In this document: in pieces, positions 11,926 through 22,729 of the stretch
Numbering within the stretch: the stretch's first letter is position 1
Layout of the letters: each line of letters opens with the position of its first letter
Source of the DNA: Sapria himalayana
Lineage: Eukaryota; Streptophyta; Magnoliopsida; Malpighiales; Rafflesiaceae
NCBI GenBank assembly: GCA_029783825.1
Contig: JAREIK010014603.1
Location: 23,078-87,077, forward strand
Direction: 5' to 3'
Length of the DNA stretch: 64,000 nt
Position numbers and translations under genes: made by a program
The notes under the pieces: generated by a model
Seen by the model: only the letters and a program-made list of their open reading frames with translations
Told to the model about the DNA's origin: nothing
Database searches by the model: none

Positions 11926-12936
11926 AACCTGAACATTGAATAAAATTCATTTGGCATTTATTTCATTGTCAGATTTAATATTTTTTGCATTATTTAATGC
12001 CACTTGATAGATTATTCCATATCAAAAATACTATGTTGACCTAATAAGAGTATCTCCAAGAGACTAGCTAAACATTCTCTTTTAGCTTTTTTATATAGCA
12101 TACCCTTAAATTTTGTCTCCAATATACTAGTTATCACGTTATCTATTTCCCCCATTAGTACCATTTGACTAGCTATTTCTAGCTAGGGCAAAGTTATTAG
12201 CTATTTCCACTTTAGTTATTTTAAATATATTTTCTTAAATTTATCCAAACAATGTACACTAAACATTAAATAACCTAAAAATATTTTTTTATTTTGATAT
12301 TTTTCATAAATTATAAATAAGATCACTATTAAAAAATAAAAAAAAATAAAAATTTGATGATGTGGTTTAATATTTTTCGTAAATAAAAATTTGAGTTTTC
12401 AAATCCGCTTAAATAATTTTGTAGTTTTTTTAAAGTATAAATGATGGATTCATCCATAATTTAAAGTATAAATGAATTTGTAGTTTTCAAATTCATCCAT
12501 AATTTTGTAGTTTTGCAGTTTTTTTAAAGTATTTGTGTGTGTGTGGTTGTTTTTTTGTGCTTGTGCGTGTGCTTGTGCGTGTGCGTGTGATTGTTTTTTT
12601 GTGTTTGTGTGTGTGCTTGTGTGTAAATAACGGTACAAGTATTATAAATATGACCGTTAAAAAAATTAGTGTTTAAAATTTCAAATTTAAAAATTTTTGA
12701 ATTTAATCAATATGGCATCATGGTGATGATATGGTATTTAATATATTATTTTAATTATAATTTTTTAAAGTTAATTATAATTAATTGAAGTTATTAGGTT
12801 AAATAGATATCATTATTGAAACTAACTTAAAAAATAGGGAAGAATTATGTTTTGGGGTGTTCCCCAAAAAATTTAAGATTTTAAAACTAAATTTTTATAT
12901 TTTTAAAAAATTCACAAAACTAAAAATAAGTACACT
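11926..12936. repeat. AT-rich spacer with a GT-rich minisatellite; no gene
   Basis: The stretch is mostly AT-rich. At 12527-12622 there is a GT/GCGTGT-rich tract built of variants of GTGCTTGTGCGTGT separated by T runs. Near 12050 the phrase AGAGTATCTCCAAGAGACTAGC resembles the start of PIF/Harbinger-type MITEs, but I could not find its other end. I see no exon. Confidence 0.5.
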
Positions 12937-13232
12937 TAAATTCATAAGTAGCAAGCTACCCTCGCTCGGCGCTGAACTTCGGGAGATCGTAGCAAACCTC
13001 CTGGTGCTCAGAGGAGCTCTATGCCAAGCTCCTCCTAGAACTCGACCAAGAGCTCCATGGGCTATGGCAGAGCACTCGGACAAGCTCATGGATATTGCTC
13101 GAGCTCAATGCCGAGATCCTAGAGCTCGATCAAGAACTCCATCAAGCTCATCATCAAGTTCTAGGGACTCAACATTACTCTCGGTCAAGCTCCAAGAGCT
13201 CAACATCGAGCTAGGGTGTGGGTAGCTTGATA
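12937..13232. repeat. GAGCTC-rich GC block bounded by short inverted repeats
   Basis: A ~290-bp GC-rich insert in AT-rich DNA starts GCAAGCTACCCTCGCTCGG and ends GGTGTGGGTAGCTTGATAC, so its ends (AAGCTACCC / GGGTAGCTT) are inverted repeats. Inside, AGCTC/GAGCTC recurs more than ten times in loosely repeated phrases such as AAGAGCTCCATGG and TAGAGCTCGATC. It can be translated as a low-complexity Arg/Ser-rich frame, but nothing supports a protein. It is more likely a small foldback-type element. Confidence 0.55.
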
Positions 13233-13280
13233 CTCTAGAATTTGGGTGTAGTTTATTTTTAAAAATTTAGTTTTGTGATT

Positions 13281-13617
13281 TATCCTTCAATGGTTCATCT
13301 TAGAAAAATTAGAGTTGTAATAACTTTTGTTTGCTACTTTTGATTTAAATCTAGAGTAGTTTAATATCAAAATTATATTTCTTCACGAAGAACTTGAACA
13401 AGAAATTTATATGCTGTAGGCACGAGGCACTGCACGATTCGGTAGTGCCTGGGCCGATCAGGCACTGCACGATTCGGCAGTGCCTGGGCCAATCAGGCAC
13501 ATGAATTTTTAGTATTGTGCATGTCCACGGTACCAACCGTGCTGTGCCATGCTGAGGTCAACCGGGACTCGTGCCGTGCCTGGCCTGGCACGGTATCATG
13601 GCCCGTTAGCACGGCAA
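13281..13617 (-). repeat. Right copy of the ~310-bp inverted repeat
   Basis: This is the reverse-complement partner of 10068-10377. It is longer because a ~40-bp GC-rich segment (GGCACTGCACGATTCGG...TGCCTGGGCC) occurs twice in tandem here and once in the left copy. The outer boundary is at GTTGCCGTGC in the reverse complement, near 13617. Confidence 0.85.
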
Positions 13618-13897
13618 CTCGGCACGAGCCGAGAAACCACCCCAACAGCAAAAGCTGAGCCCCGAAAGTGAAGAAGATTTGCTGCGTTGTGCCGACGAAA
13701 CTCTAATTTTTTTTAAATTAGGGTTTTTTGCTTGACTCAAACCAGGACGAACCGAGTTGTACCTGGCGGATTCATGCTGTGGGCCAATGCCGAGCTGGCC
13801 TCCACACACCCATGCTGGGCCAAGCACGGCACGGTAGCACGGTTGGACTGCTAAAACCATGTCGGGCCAGCCCAACACGGCCCGTTTGACACCTCTA
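13618..13897 (-). mobile_element. GC-rich hAT-type element remnant with one good terminus
   Basis: It ends in CGGCCCGTTTGACACCTCTA, the inverted form of TAGAGGTGTCAAACGGGCC. Internal phrases (GAGCCCCGAAAGTGAAGAAGA, CTCTAATTTTTTTTAAATTAGGG) match those of the complete element at 23324-23692. The other terminus is missing or has merged with the inverted repeat at 13281-13617, so no target duplication can be read. Confidence 0.6.
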
Positions 13898-14822
13898 TTT
13901 GCAGGTTAAACAAATCAATTTTAGATTTCTAAATTTTATTTTATAATTTTTTTTTCTCCATTGTAAATAATAACAAATCTAATTCTCTTTAATTTGTATT
14001 ATATTTATTATATTATTTAATTTATTATTTTAAAATTAATCTTTATATTTTTAAAATTATTAATGCGAATTCTATTTTTATAACAAAATATTTATATATA
14101 AATGCATAATAGATACAAATAAAAGCAAATACACAAATTATATATAGATGTGATATACATTTTTGCGTATATGAAATTTTGAAAAGAATATTTATATTTA
14201 TTTACCATTTATATATAAACATTATATATATATATATAATATTTATTAAAATATGGAAACATTATATCTAAATATTATATGCTATATACATGTATGTAAT
14301 ACACACGCACATGCACACACATTGTATATCTAATATTTATATACAAATGTCATATAAATATAAACTATTTTGTAAATTATTATTTTTGAAAATAATATTT
14401 TTTTCTCAAATGTATTTCTCAATATAAATGCCATAAAAAATTGGTTTTTATTTTATATGGATGACATGTGAAAAATTGAATTTATAAAAAAATTATATCC
14501 TCATTTAGTACAAGAATGAGATTTTTGAATTTTCATATGTTAGCATACTAAAAATAATTATTATTTAGAAATAATTTATATTATTTATTTTCTAAAAATG
14601 TTTTTAAGAAACTTAATTATTTTTTATAAATGTGAAGGATTTCTAGTTTTGTATGAAACTAATTTATTAAAAAAATATATATATAAATTAAGTTGGGGTT
14701 CAAAATTATGTCCAAACTAGTATGTCTAGAAATAGCATGACAAAGTCCTCATGGTGAACGGCGGTCATTGTCATGTTGTTAATTTTTTAAAATCATAAAT
14801 CAGCGTTGTGGGGATCCCATTA
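13898..14822. other. AT-rich spacer, nothing recognised
   Basis: The sequence is low-complexity AT-rich DNA with short ATAT and ACAC runs (about 14223-14240 and 14300-14322). I see no exon, terminal repeat or RNA gene. Confidence 0.6.
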
Positions 14823-14897
14823 TGCCCCTCGCTCCTTCGTGAGGAGCTCGCTGGAGCTCGACGGAGCTCCTCGAGCTCCACGAAGGAGCGAGGGGCG
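14823..14897. repeat. Strong GC-rich hairpin (inverted repeat)
   Basis: CCCCTCGCTCCTTCGTG at the left is the exact complement of CACGAAGGAGCGAGGGG at the right. The pairing extends inward through GGAGCTCG with about one mismatch, leaving a loop of about 20 nt made of GAGCTC phrases. It is followed by a purine-rich GAGGGGCGAGG run to about 15010. It is related in style to the GAGCTC-rich block at 12937-13232. The open frames on both strands across it are composition effects. Confidence 0.8.
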
Positions 14898-15607
14898 AGG
14901 GGCGAGGGGAGAGAGTCGAGTTACAAAAAGAGGAGAGAGGTACGAGGGGTGGGGATAGAGGGAGAAGGAGCAACTTACATTGAAGAGGGGCGCAGGGGGG
15001 GCCAATGGAGAGTGGAGTGTGCGACAGAATATTAATTAAGTTAAGAGTGCACCAAAATTTAGTTTAGGATTTAGTGAAATGTCCAGGGATTTAATTAAGG
15101 GTATTTTGGGATCAATGTATTTGAGACGAGTGCATCAAATTTCAATGTGTTGGGAGTCTGCTAGTAGTGTATTTTTTTTTTCCAAATATTAAAATTAAGA
15201 TTGTTTTTTTTTCTAAATTATTTTGTGAGGAGTGCTCCAAAATACAATTCCCCCAAATATTTATATTACCTTTTTTTAATATTTGGAGCTCCAAAAATTT
15301 TTAAAAAAATTTGGAGCCCCAAGTGTCACACTAATCACGCAAATGTATAATGTGATATCCATACAGAAGATTATGTATGCATATAACATTATAAATTATA
15401 CGTATATGACTTTGTATATGCATATATAATGTCATGCATATAAATATATAATATTTTGTATGTTATATATAATAATGTTATATACATATATAACATTATG
15501 TGTACAGATAATATTATATAGATATATAATGTTTTGTATATATTTATAAGTTATATACATATATAATGTATAGATGTATAGTGTCATAATGTAATGTTAT
15601 GTATATC

Positions 15608-15646
<39 letters not shown>

Positions 15647-15700
15647 AATTAATGACTTGTTTTTAATTTATCTTTGTTGTAACATAATGTTTTTAAAATC
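14898..15700. other. Spacer: purine-rich run, then AT-rich DNA with palindromes
   Basis: The left 110 bases are a G/A-rich run. The remainder is AT-rich, with a short foldback near 15280-15325 (TTTGGAGCTCC / GGAGCCCCAAG) and (AT)n at about 15616-15638. No gene is seen. Confidence 0.55.
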
Positions 15701-15993
15701 AAATAATTATATTTTGGTCCACCAAAAATAATAAAAAATGGATTTTCAAAATACAAATGTTTTAGTTTTGAATTATATCAATTTGTATATTCTCGTTTCG
15801 AAAATAGGGTTTACTTATTGCTAACCAAAATTACCTTTCAATCGTATCGGAATCTTTTGGGTGCAGTGAACTGTCTATCTATTCGATAGTTCGGGACCTT
15901 TGGGCGAGATGAATTCAGCGTTTTCATCAACGTAATCTGATATAATTGAGTTTCCCGGGATCAGCTGCTTAAATTGAAGGTTAAGCATCATAA
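15701..15993 (+). promoter_or_regulatory. NOL10 promoter/5' UTR region with telo box
   Basis: This lies directly upstream of the NOL10 start codon and is less AT-rich than its surroundings. It contains TAGGGTTT at 15805-15812, the reverse complement of the plant telo box AAACCCTA. In plants the telo box is common in promoters of ribosomal protein and ribosome biogenesis genes, which fits NOL10. The transcription start is not visible from sequence. The gene below is broken, so the promoter may be a relic. Confidence 0.5.
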
Positions 15994-16123
15994 ATGGCGG
16001 GAAGAGGAGGTATGAGACTCGCATCTATAAATGGGGTGAAGATATACACCCTTACTTCGGATCAACGCTCGCTCACCAGCTTGATGTCCGTGAAGAAGCA
16101 GCGTGCCCTTCGAAAAGACAAAG
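15994..16123 (+). pseudogene. NOL10: NOL10 exon 1
   Basis: It starts at ATG in a TAAATGGCG context and encodes an N-terminus with LASINGVKIYTL and KKQRALRKDK, typical of plant NOL10. It ends AAAG|GTATGG in phase 1. The leftover G joins AT of exon 2 to give the Asp of KDKDHHQRVELIQD. It is intact. Confidence 0.9.
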
Positions 16124-16491
16124 GTATGGAGTTATTTGAGGAGATACTTTTATATGAGTTGATATTTCATTGATCTTCATGAATGACTCTATCTTAGCAT
16201 GGTACTATGAGTCACTAGTTGATGAGTTCTTATCAAAGGAATATCACATGACTAGGAATTTGTATAATGAATGTATTTGTTGTATTTGTATCCTTAATAA
16301 GTAGTAGATGCTTCATCGATTCACGTTTTTTGTTTGATGAAATTCATTTAATGCTTGTGTTGTGCACTTTAGTATGCATGCAATTAGTATTAATTGAAGA
16401 GGATAAGCACATAAAAAAAATATTGGTCATTGTGAAAATTGTTTCATAGTTAGACAAACGGTAACAAACTTTAAACTTGATTAGTTTTATT

Positions 16492-16697
16492 CAAGGATTA
16501 AATTATCGGTTTCCACGGATATATCGGTACTTGGATTTTACAGATATATCGGATATTTCGAAGATATATCAGTATATTTTTGTATATGAGCATTAATAAA
16601 TGATAGATATATCGGTATTGACGGATATATCGATACTTATAATTTATGGATGTTTCGGAGATATATCGGTAGATATATCAGAAATTTTTATCATTGG
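16492..16697 (+). mobile_element. Short palindromic element with repeated GATATATCGG motifs
   Basis: It starts near GATTAAATTATCGGTTTCCAC and ends TTTTTATCATTGG; the other copy's end ATATTTTAATCATTGG suggests CCAATGAT-type inverted termini. GATATATC(G/A)G recurs about eight times inside. A second copy in opposite orientation lies at 28098-28816, split by a hAT-type element. No coding capacity. It is probably a MITE of unknown superfamily in NOL10 intron 1. Confidence 0.6.
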
Positions 16698-17800
16698 GTT
16701 TAGTCTAAATAATATTAATGGCATTAGAAAAGTGGTATATATTCCTAGTTGATCTGTGCAAAAATTCAATATCATGTTCAACTATTGATTAAATAAAAAT
16801 AAATAAAATTTAAAATTCCATCTGATATAAACTATAAAATGATTTGAAGTATGAGCATTATAATTAATTGTAGCACTCTCGTGCAATGAGAATCTTGTTT
16901 TTTAACATCTAAATTCATATGAATGAAAAATAATAGGTGCCACAACAAAAATTTATTTAATCTGCATTTTTTTTATATATTGCATGGATATTTTGGTATA
17001 TTAAATTGGAAAAAAAATATTTGGTACGTTTATATTTGGTGTGTGATTATATAAATGTTAATACTCTAAATTTTATAAAAATTTTAAAGTTAAATATATT
17101 TGTGAGAGAATAATATTTGGATGATTGCTCATTTGAGAAGTCATTGTGTTACATGCATATGATGGAAATCATATTTTGTTATGATGAAAAATATTTTCGA
17201 CCAATTAAAGTAGGTGTTAAATTTGAGACTCATTAAATATAATTCTGAATTTTGGGGTGAGACTTTTCATAAATCACATGCTAAAATCGGAGCCTTGTGC
17301 ATTTGTTATAATATTTAATTTTTTTTAAATTAAACAAACTATTATAAAGAAAGAGAGATAAATAAAGAGAAGAAAAATATGAATCATTATATTTGACTTT
17401 GATTAGATATTTTTAGGCTTATAAGATGGTCAAAGGTTATAAATATGAGAAAATTAAAAATCTTAGTGAGAAAGTTAAAGATCTTACATAAATGATGATC
17501 ATTCATTTTGAAGTAATGATTATTTATAATAAAATATATATAATGCAAGTTAAAATTATTTTAAATTTTTTGTAAAATTACCAATAATTTAATTTTGTGC
17601 TAACATAGTGATTTGAATTAGAAGATATCTTAGATTTTTTTTAAATGATTCTTGTTAATTATGAAATGAAAAATAAATAAATTGGAGTTTAGTTTTATAT
17701 TAGTTGGTGTAGTTGGTTTGTTCTTATGTTTCATAAGTAATTATTTATATTACTCTGATTTTTTTTTTCTATACTTAATCTTAAAATAAATTTATTTATT
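16698..17800. other. NOL10 intron 1, AT-rich, nothing recognised
   Basis: I found no exon, terminal repeat or coding remnant in this AT-rich stretch of intron 1. Confidence 0.5.
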
Positions 17801-20450
17801 TTTTTAGGAGATAAGATTGTCTCTTAGAAAATTATAAATTCATATTATAGATTTTTTATCAGTATATGATTATGCACAACTCGAATTTGAATGCTCATCC
17901 AATCATAAGTGTTTATGATTTTAAAATCTTAGATATTTCTTTATATATCTCAGTATATAAAAAGTAACATGAAGATAAAAATATTGGACATAATATAGAA
18001 AATAATAAATTATATTGACTACATATGTTTAACTGATCTGAACATATCTGAATAATTAATATTTTTTTTATAATTTTTATAGATATAATAGAATTAACTA
18101 GATATGTCATATTAAGAGTGAAGTCAATATTTAATTAATAAGAGTATCTGCTAGAGCACAATTCAAATTATCAATATCTACTTTAACAAGAGTATTTAAT
18201 GCATATCTCATATGTGATAATAAGATATTTTTTATAAAATAAATTATTTTTATGCTAACAAAGTATTCGAGTCTTATAAGATTCTTTTGTGAAATTATGG
18301 TTGAAAGTATTTTTTTAAGTTGATTGATGCTCAACTTGTTATCTCTTGTAATTAGAATATTTTTTATGTATAAAAATATTAAAATTATTTTGTAACCAGG
18401 ACACTTCAGGAAGAAAAAAATATATATTAGTAACATTTCCTATTAACCTAAATGAGGTCATTATTTGTGAACAACTTGTAAATTAGGTTTTTATTGATTA
18501 TTTTAGGTTGGATCATATAGTTTATAGTTGATAAATTATATGTTATCTTATCGAGCAGATGTTATATTTAAAATATCTAATAAGTAAACATCATTATATA
18601 ATAATATATTTGATTCTGGTATAATTATTTTTTTCTTATTTTTTTTAGTAAGGTTATTCTAAGAAACCTATAAAATCATGTTGTAGATCTATTAGCACAT
18701 ATCAGTGTCACACTCGAGTATAAATATTTGGCGAACTAAAAGTATTTATGATTCTTGAAACAAATCTCAATTTATGAAGATTTTTTCACATTACTAAGTG
18801 TGCGAATAGCTGCATCAAGATAAATATGTATAAAATAATATAGAAAATAATTAATTATATTAATTGTATATGTTATATATGATTTGATCATAATTAAATA
18901 GCTAATATTTTTTATGATTCTTATTTCTGGATCAATAGAGAAGTATAATCTAAAAGATCAATTATTGAAAGAGTATTATGTGCATATATCCTATATGACA
19001 AGATGATATTTTTTGTATAATAAATTATTTTTATGTCAAAAAAATATTTGAGTTTTCCGATATTTTTTTGCCGAAATTATGATTGAAAGTATTCATTAAG
19101 TTGATTATTTTATAACTTATTATTTTTTGTAGTTAGAATATTATTTATATAGATAAGTACTAAATTTATCATTTCATAAAAATTCATTGAGAAGAATAAT
19201 GAAAAATTAATAATATATTTATATAATTCAAATAAGGTAATTATTTGTAAATTTTTTTTAAAATAGGTTTTCTATGATTCTTTTAGGCTATATAATACCT
19301 TTTTGTTATTTGCAAATAATTTTTAATTGTATTGTTGGTATCATAGGTTGCTATTCTATATATATCTCATTTTTCAAGTTATTATAAAGAAATTTAATCT
19401 TAACATCTAGTTGATGTATCATTTAAATGTGAGATAATATATGTGACATAAAAATATCCATTAAAATTTTCTTGACCATTAGTGAATAAGTGTCTTGTAG
19501 TCAATGCTAAATAATCAAGTGTATCCTTTTAATACAAGTCTCAATTTTATGTGATTTATCTTTTAATTTGAATTTGTCTTCATGATAAACATATATCTAT
19601 AACCAATAATAGACATTATTGATGGTCATGATATTATTTTTAGGTAACATTAGAGTGGAGAAGATATATCTTTTCGATCATTGTCTGATGTTATTTTGAA
19701 TAAAATAATGTCTTAAACTGTGAATTGAGTATTCTAGTATTGTCAATAGATGTAATAAATAAATAAAATAAGAAATAAAGAAAAACTATGATAAATTTGT
19801 GAAATCGAATGGTAAGTGCAAGTCATTGGTTTCTTCCAAAGAGTGATTGAAAGATCAATATCAGAAAGATTGGTTGTAGCATCATCTAGCTCAATGATAA
19901 GCTCCTCTCTAGTTTGAAAAGGATGAATATATCTCTTTTTTCTTGTATAAGTTTTAAGTTATGGGTGATTAAGTTTATTGTATACCGATTCAATATGAGT
20001 TTGTACAAGTGAAGATTTGTTTTTTATGCTATCATTTGGGTTTGAAAGAGATTTCTCAACTCAAGATTTTTTACTATATTCAGGCTCAGGTTAATGTGAA
20101 CTCGTTGATAGATATGATAACTCAATGATAGTAATATCATACTTTGTAATAATTTGTCCTGTTATAGTTGATGAGTAATTCATTTTATTAATCGATGGTC
20201 TGGGAAGGGATATACGTAAGGAAGAAATGATAATCAATATAGGCATAACATCATGATTTATGTTTTTTTTGTTTTTTTAAAAATGAGTCATAGCAAAAGC
20301 ATAACATTGGTACTCACTAAAATCTTAATAGTATTTGTTGAGAGTAATATCATACTTAATAGCCTATTGTGTGTGTTTTGTATATTTCTTCATGCTGCAG
20401 TTATCTCTAAAAATGATATACCCCCAATTGTACTCTAATCTATCAATTCT
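17800..20450 (-). mobile_element. Degenerate Ty1/copia polymerase fossil in NOL10 intron 1
   Basis: Read on the minus strand, scattered frames match copia reverse transcriptase. They include a stretch like RLVLKGYT...IDYKT (near 19570-19500), HQLDVKIKFLYNNLKNEIYI (near 19430-19350; family form LDVKNAFLHGDLEEEVYM), and YIKNILITRDN...LEYFVSIKI (18360-18240; family form YVDDIIITGDD...LKYFLGIEV). The active-site YVDD reads YIKN and many stops are present, so it is long dead. The 3' part of the reverse transcriptase plus flank occurs twice in tandem, at about 17800-18436 and 18650-19200. No LTRs were recognised. Mutation toward A/T is heavy, as expected for old silenced plant elements. Confidence 0.75.
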
Positions 20451-20961
20451 TGGATGAAACAAATGGGCTCATAACAAACATATGCATTGCTCTCTTGATG
20501 TATATTGTAGTTACGAACATATAGTATAGTGCATGGTACATATTCCAGTGTATGTTTTTGAGATATCAACTATACATCTGCTCATATCCTCCTTAAACTG
20601 ATACTCCAATTTCTCATCAATATATATCAAAACGTATTCTTTTTTATTTAGAAATTGTAATGGTTTGGCTATGAGTGATAGAATTATGTTTACAATGTCT
20701 CAAGTGCTGGTAATCCTGGGCCATGTTGTCCTACCCAAAACCTGCCCCATTTTCCAGCTAGGATTGACAGAAAATCGAGTCGGACTACACTTGGGTCAAA
20801 TGGGTTTGGGATTTTGGGCCAGATTAAGTTGCCCATTGGAGCTAGTCAATGCCATGCAAACAATTGCATTCCATTGTTGTTGTCTATGTGGGTTGCTGTG
20901 AAAACTGATTTATTGAAGTACCCTTTCTTTTTCTTCATTCTATCCTTTTCTCTTTTGCTAG
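20451..20961. other. End of NOL10 intron 1 with a GC-richer patch
   Basis: A patch at about 20690-20860 (GGGCCATGTTGTCC, TTGGGCCAGATTAAG) stands out from the AT-rich intron and may be a worn GC-rich element. No termini were found. Confidence 0.4.
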
Positions 20962-21060
20962 ATCATCATCAAAGAGTGGAGCTGATTCAAGATCTGAGGT
21001 TTGAAACTGCCACAACCAAAATTAAAGTAACACCCAACGGAGAGTTTCTCATTGCTTCTG
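20962..21060 (+). pseudogene. NOL10: NOL10 exon 2
   Basis: The acceptor is TTTTGCTAG. It encodes HHQRVELIQDLRFETATTKI through NGEFLIASG, the first propeller strands. The donor is CTG|GTATTT, phase 1. It is intact. Confidence 0.9.
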
Positions 21061-21141
21061 GTATTTGAATTTGAAGATTTGATTGAATTAGTTTGTGTGC
21101 TCTTGTTGCCTGTCCTCATCATTATTATCATTATAATGTAG

Positions 21142-21233
21142 GAATATACCCACCCCAAGTTAAAGTGTACGAACTAAGGAAGTTTTCCATGAAATTTGAA
21201 AGGCATTTTGACTCTGAGATACTTAATTTCTAG
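21142..21233 (+). pseudogene. NOL10: NOL10 exon 3 with in-frame TAG and GC-type donor
   Basis: It encodes GIYPPQVKVYELRKFSMKFE and DSEILNF. The codon that should follow before the next exon (ILTDD) is TAG at 21231-21233, next to GCATGTGC instead of a GT donor. Either the last codon was CAG or GAG with a rare GC donor and mutated to TAG, or the donor is destroyed. In both cases the frame ends here. Confidence 0.8.
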
Positions 21234-21353
21234 GCATGTGCAAAGACGTACAAGTTACACCACGTGATGTTTTGTCTGACTAGAATGTGTAGCTAGTTCA
21301 GCTAGCCTTTGATGCTTATGTATTTTACATGGAATATTTTAGTGTTCATGTAG

Positions 21354-21454
21354 ATACTGACGGATGACTTCTCAAAGATTGCATTTTTATGTGCTGACCG
21401 ATCTATTTGCCTGCATGCAAAATATGGAAAGCATTACAGCTTACGTATCCCAAG
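21354..21454 (+). pseudogene. NOL10: NOL10 exon 4
   Basis: It encodes ILTDDFSKIAFLCADRSICL and HAKYGKHYSLRIP. The acceptor is TTCATGTAG and the donor CCCAAG|GTTTCT, phase 2. It is intact. Confidence 0.88.
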
Positions 21455-21623
21455 GTTTCTTCTTTATCGATCTTGCTATTTGCATTGGCAATTACACTGG
21501 CTTGAAATTAAGACGTAGTGATTAATTCAAAGATTTCTTCTTGATTGGTGTTGTGGACAGTCTTCATCTTCTGTGACTTGCTCAACTTTTTTATTGAAGT
21601 TATATGTGCTCCTCTTGTTGCAG

Positions 21624-21714
21624 AATGGGGAGGGACATTGCGTATGATTGTTGGACCTGTGACTTGCTTTGTGCTGGTTCATCTCCTCACCTCTTTCGGC
21701 TAAATTTAGAACAA
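21624..21714 (+). pseudogene. NOL10: NOL10 exon 5
   Basis: It encodes RMGRDIAYDCWTCDLLCAGS and SPHLFRLNLEQ. The acceptor is TTGTTGCAG and the donor CAA|GTTTGT, phase 0. It is intact. The segment that normally follows LEQ (start of GRFL...) is not next to it. Confidence 0.88.
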
Positions 21715-22175
21715 GTTTGTCGTCTCGCTCACTTGTTTATAGTACATGTCTCTTAATAATAGCGATATTTCTTCATTTTCGATTGAAATATGGAACATAG
21801 TGGATGCTTTTTAGTTGGCTGGCTTATCCACATGTCTGGGAATCAGAAAAATATGCATTTGATAATTAGGATGTGAAGATTACTTTGAAATACAAACATG
21901 AGGATTGAGTCAAGAAATTTAAAGAATTAATATAACCAAAAAAAAAAAACTCTTAGTTCATGTTCCATTTATCCATTATAAAAATAATTATTGCTTTGTA
22001 CTTAAACCCAATTATTTTTAAGTTTTTTGGATGTTTGGTTTGATTTATTTTTAATTGTAGTTTATTTAGATTTTCTATTTTTTTTGTTATTTTATTTTTA
22101 TGATGGGAGCACCCAATATATGGGCTATCTCAATGTTTTTTTCTTTGTTTGTATAACTACAAGTTATGTTTTTAC

Positions 22176-22613
22176 AAGAGGTGTCAAGTGGGCTGTGTGG
22201 CCCGGTCATAGCTCGAGGCATAGCCCGACTGAGTCGTGCCTGACCTAGCATTGCATGCTTCAGAACTGTGCCTGGACCTGAGTCGTGCTGGCCCAAAGCA
22301 CGAATCATGCCATGTTAGGCCAGAGGTTTCCTTGTCTTGTCCCTGACCTGGCATCACCCATATGCCTGGCTTGTTGGTACTGTCCACTGGCATGATGACC
22401 GTGACTTGGGAACTGGTCAATGCTCACAGAAAATTAGGTAACTAGTTTTTTTGGTGGTGGTGTTTGGTGGTTGTGGTGGTGCTGCCCAAAAAACTGGTAC
22501 GATCCTGCATGACCCGAGATGAATTAGCACATTAGGTGTGTGTCTGCCCGGAATTGTGCCAGGCTAGGCCAGGGAGACTATCAGTCATGCCATCTGCACG
22601 ATCCGTTTGACCA
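22176..22613 (+). mobile_element. GC-rich hAT-type element, worn
   Basis: It begins AAGAGGTGTCAAGTGGGC and its body is rich in GGCCC/TGGCAC phrases (TGGCCCGGTCATAG, GTGCTGGCCCAAAGC). It ends near CGTTTGACCAACT, a decayed TTGACACCTCT. The target duplication is not clear. It lies in the large NOL10 intron after exon 5. Confidence 0.55.
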
Positions 22614-22729
22614 ACTTTTTGCTTCATTTCATGTATATCATAGTTAGGTGACAGGTATGGAAAATATTATTCATATTTTATTGAGTTTACTTCTATCATA
22701 ATATCATAGTTAGGGTTTGCGCACCCTAA

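Noticed and set aside
12048..12100. PIF/Harbinger-type MITE
   Set aside because: The start phrase is suggestive, but no inverted end or 3-bp target duplication was found.
12857..13225. 122-codon frame with Ser-rich tail
   Set aside because: It covers the GAGCTC-rich block, is low complexity, and lacks any family signal or splice context.
11575..13897. A single 2.3-kb hAT element using the TAGAGGTGTC at 11575 and the GACACCTCTA at 13897
   Set aside because: The 8-bp flanks (CATGGAGT and TTTGCAGG) do not match, and unrelated repeats lie between, so these are treated as two separate relics.
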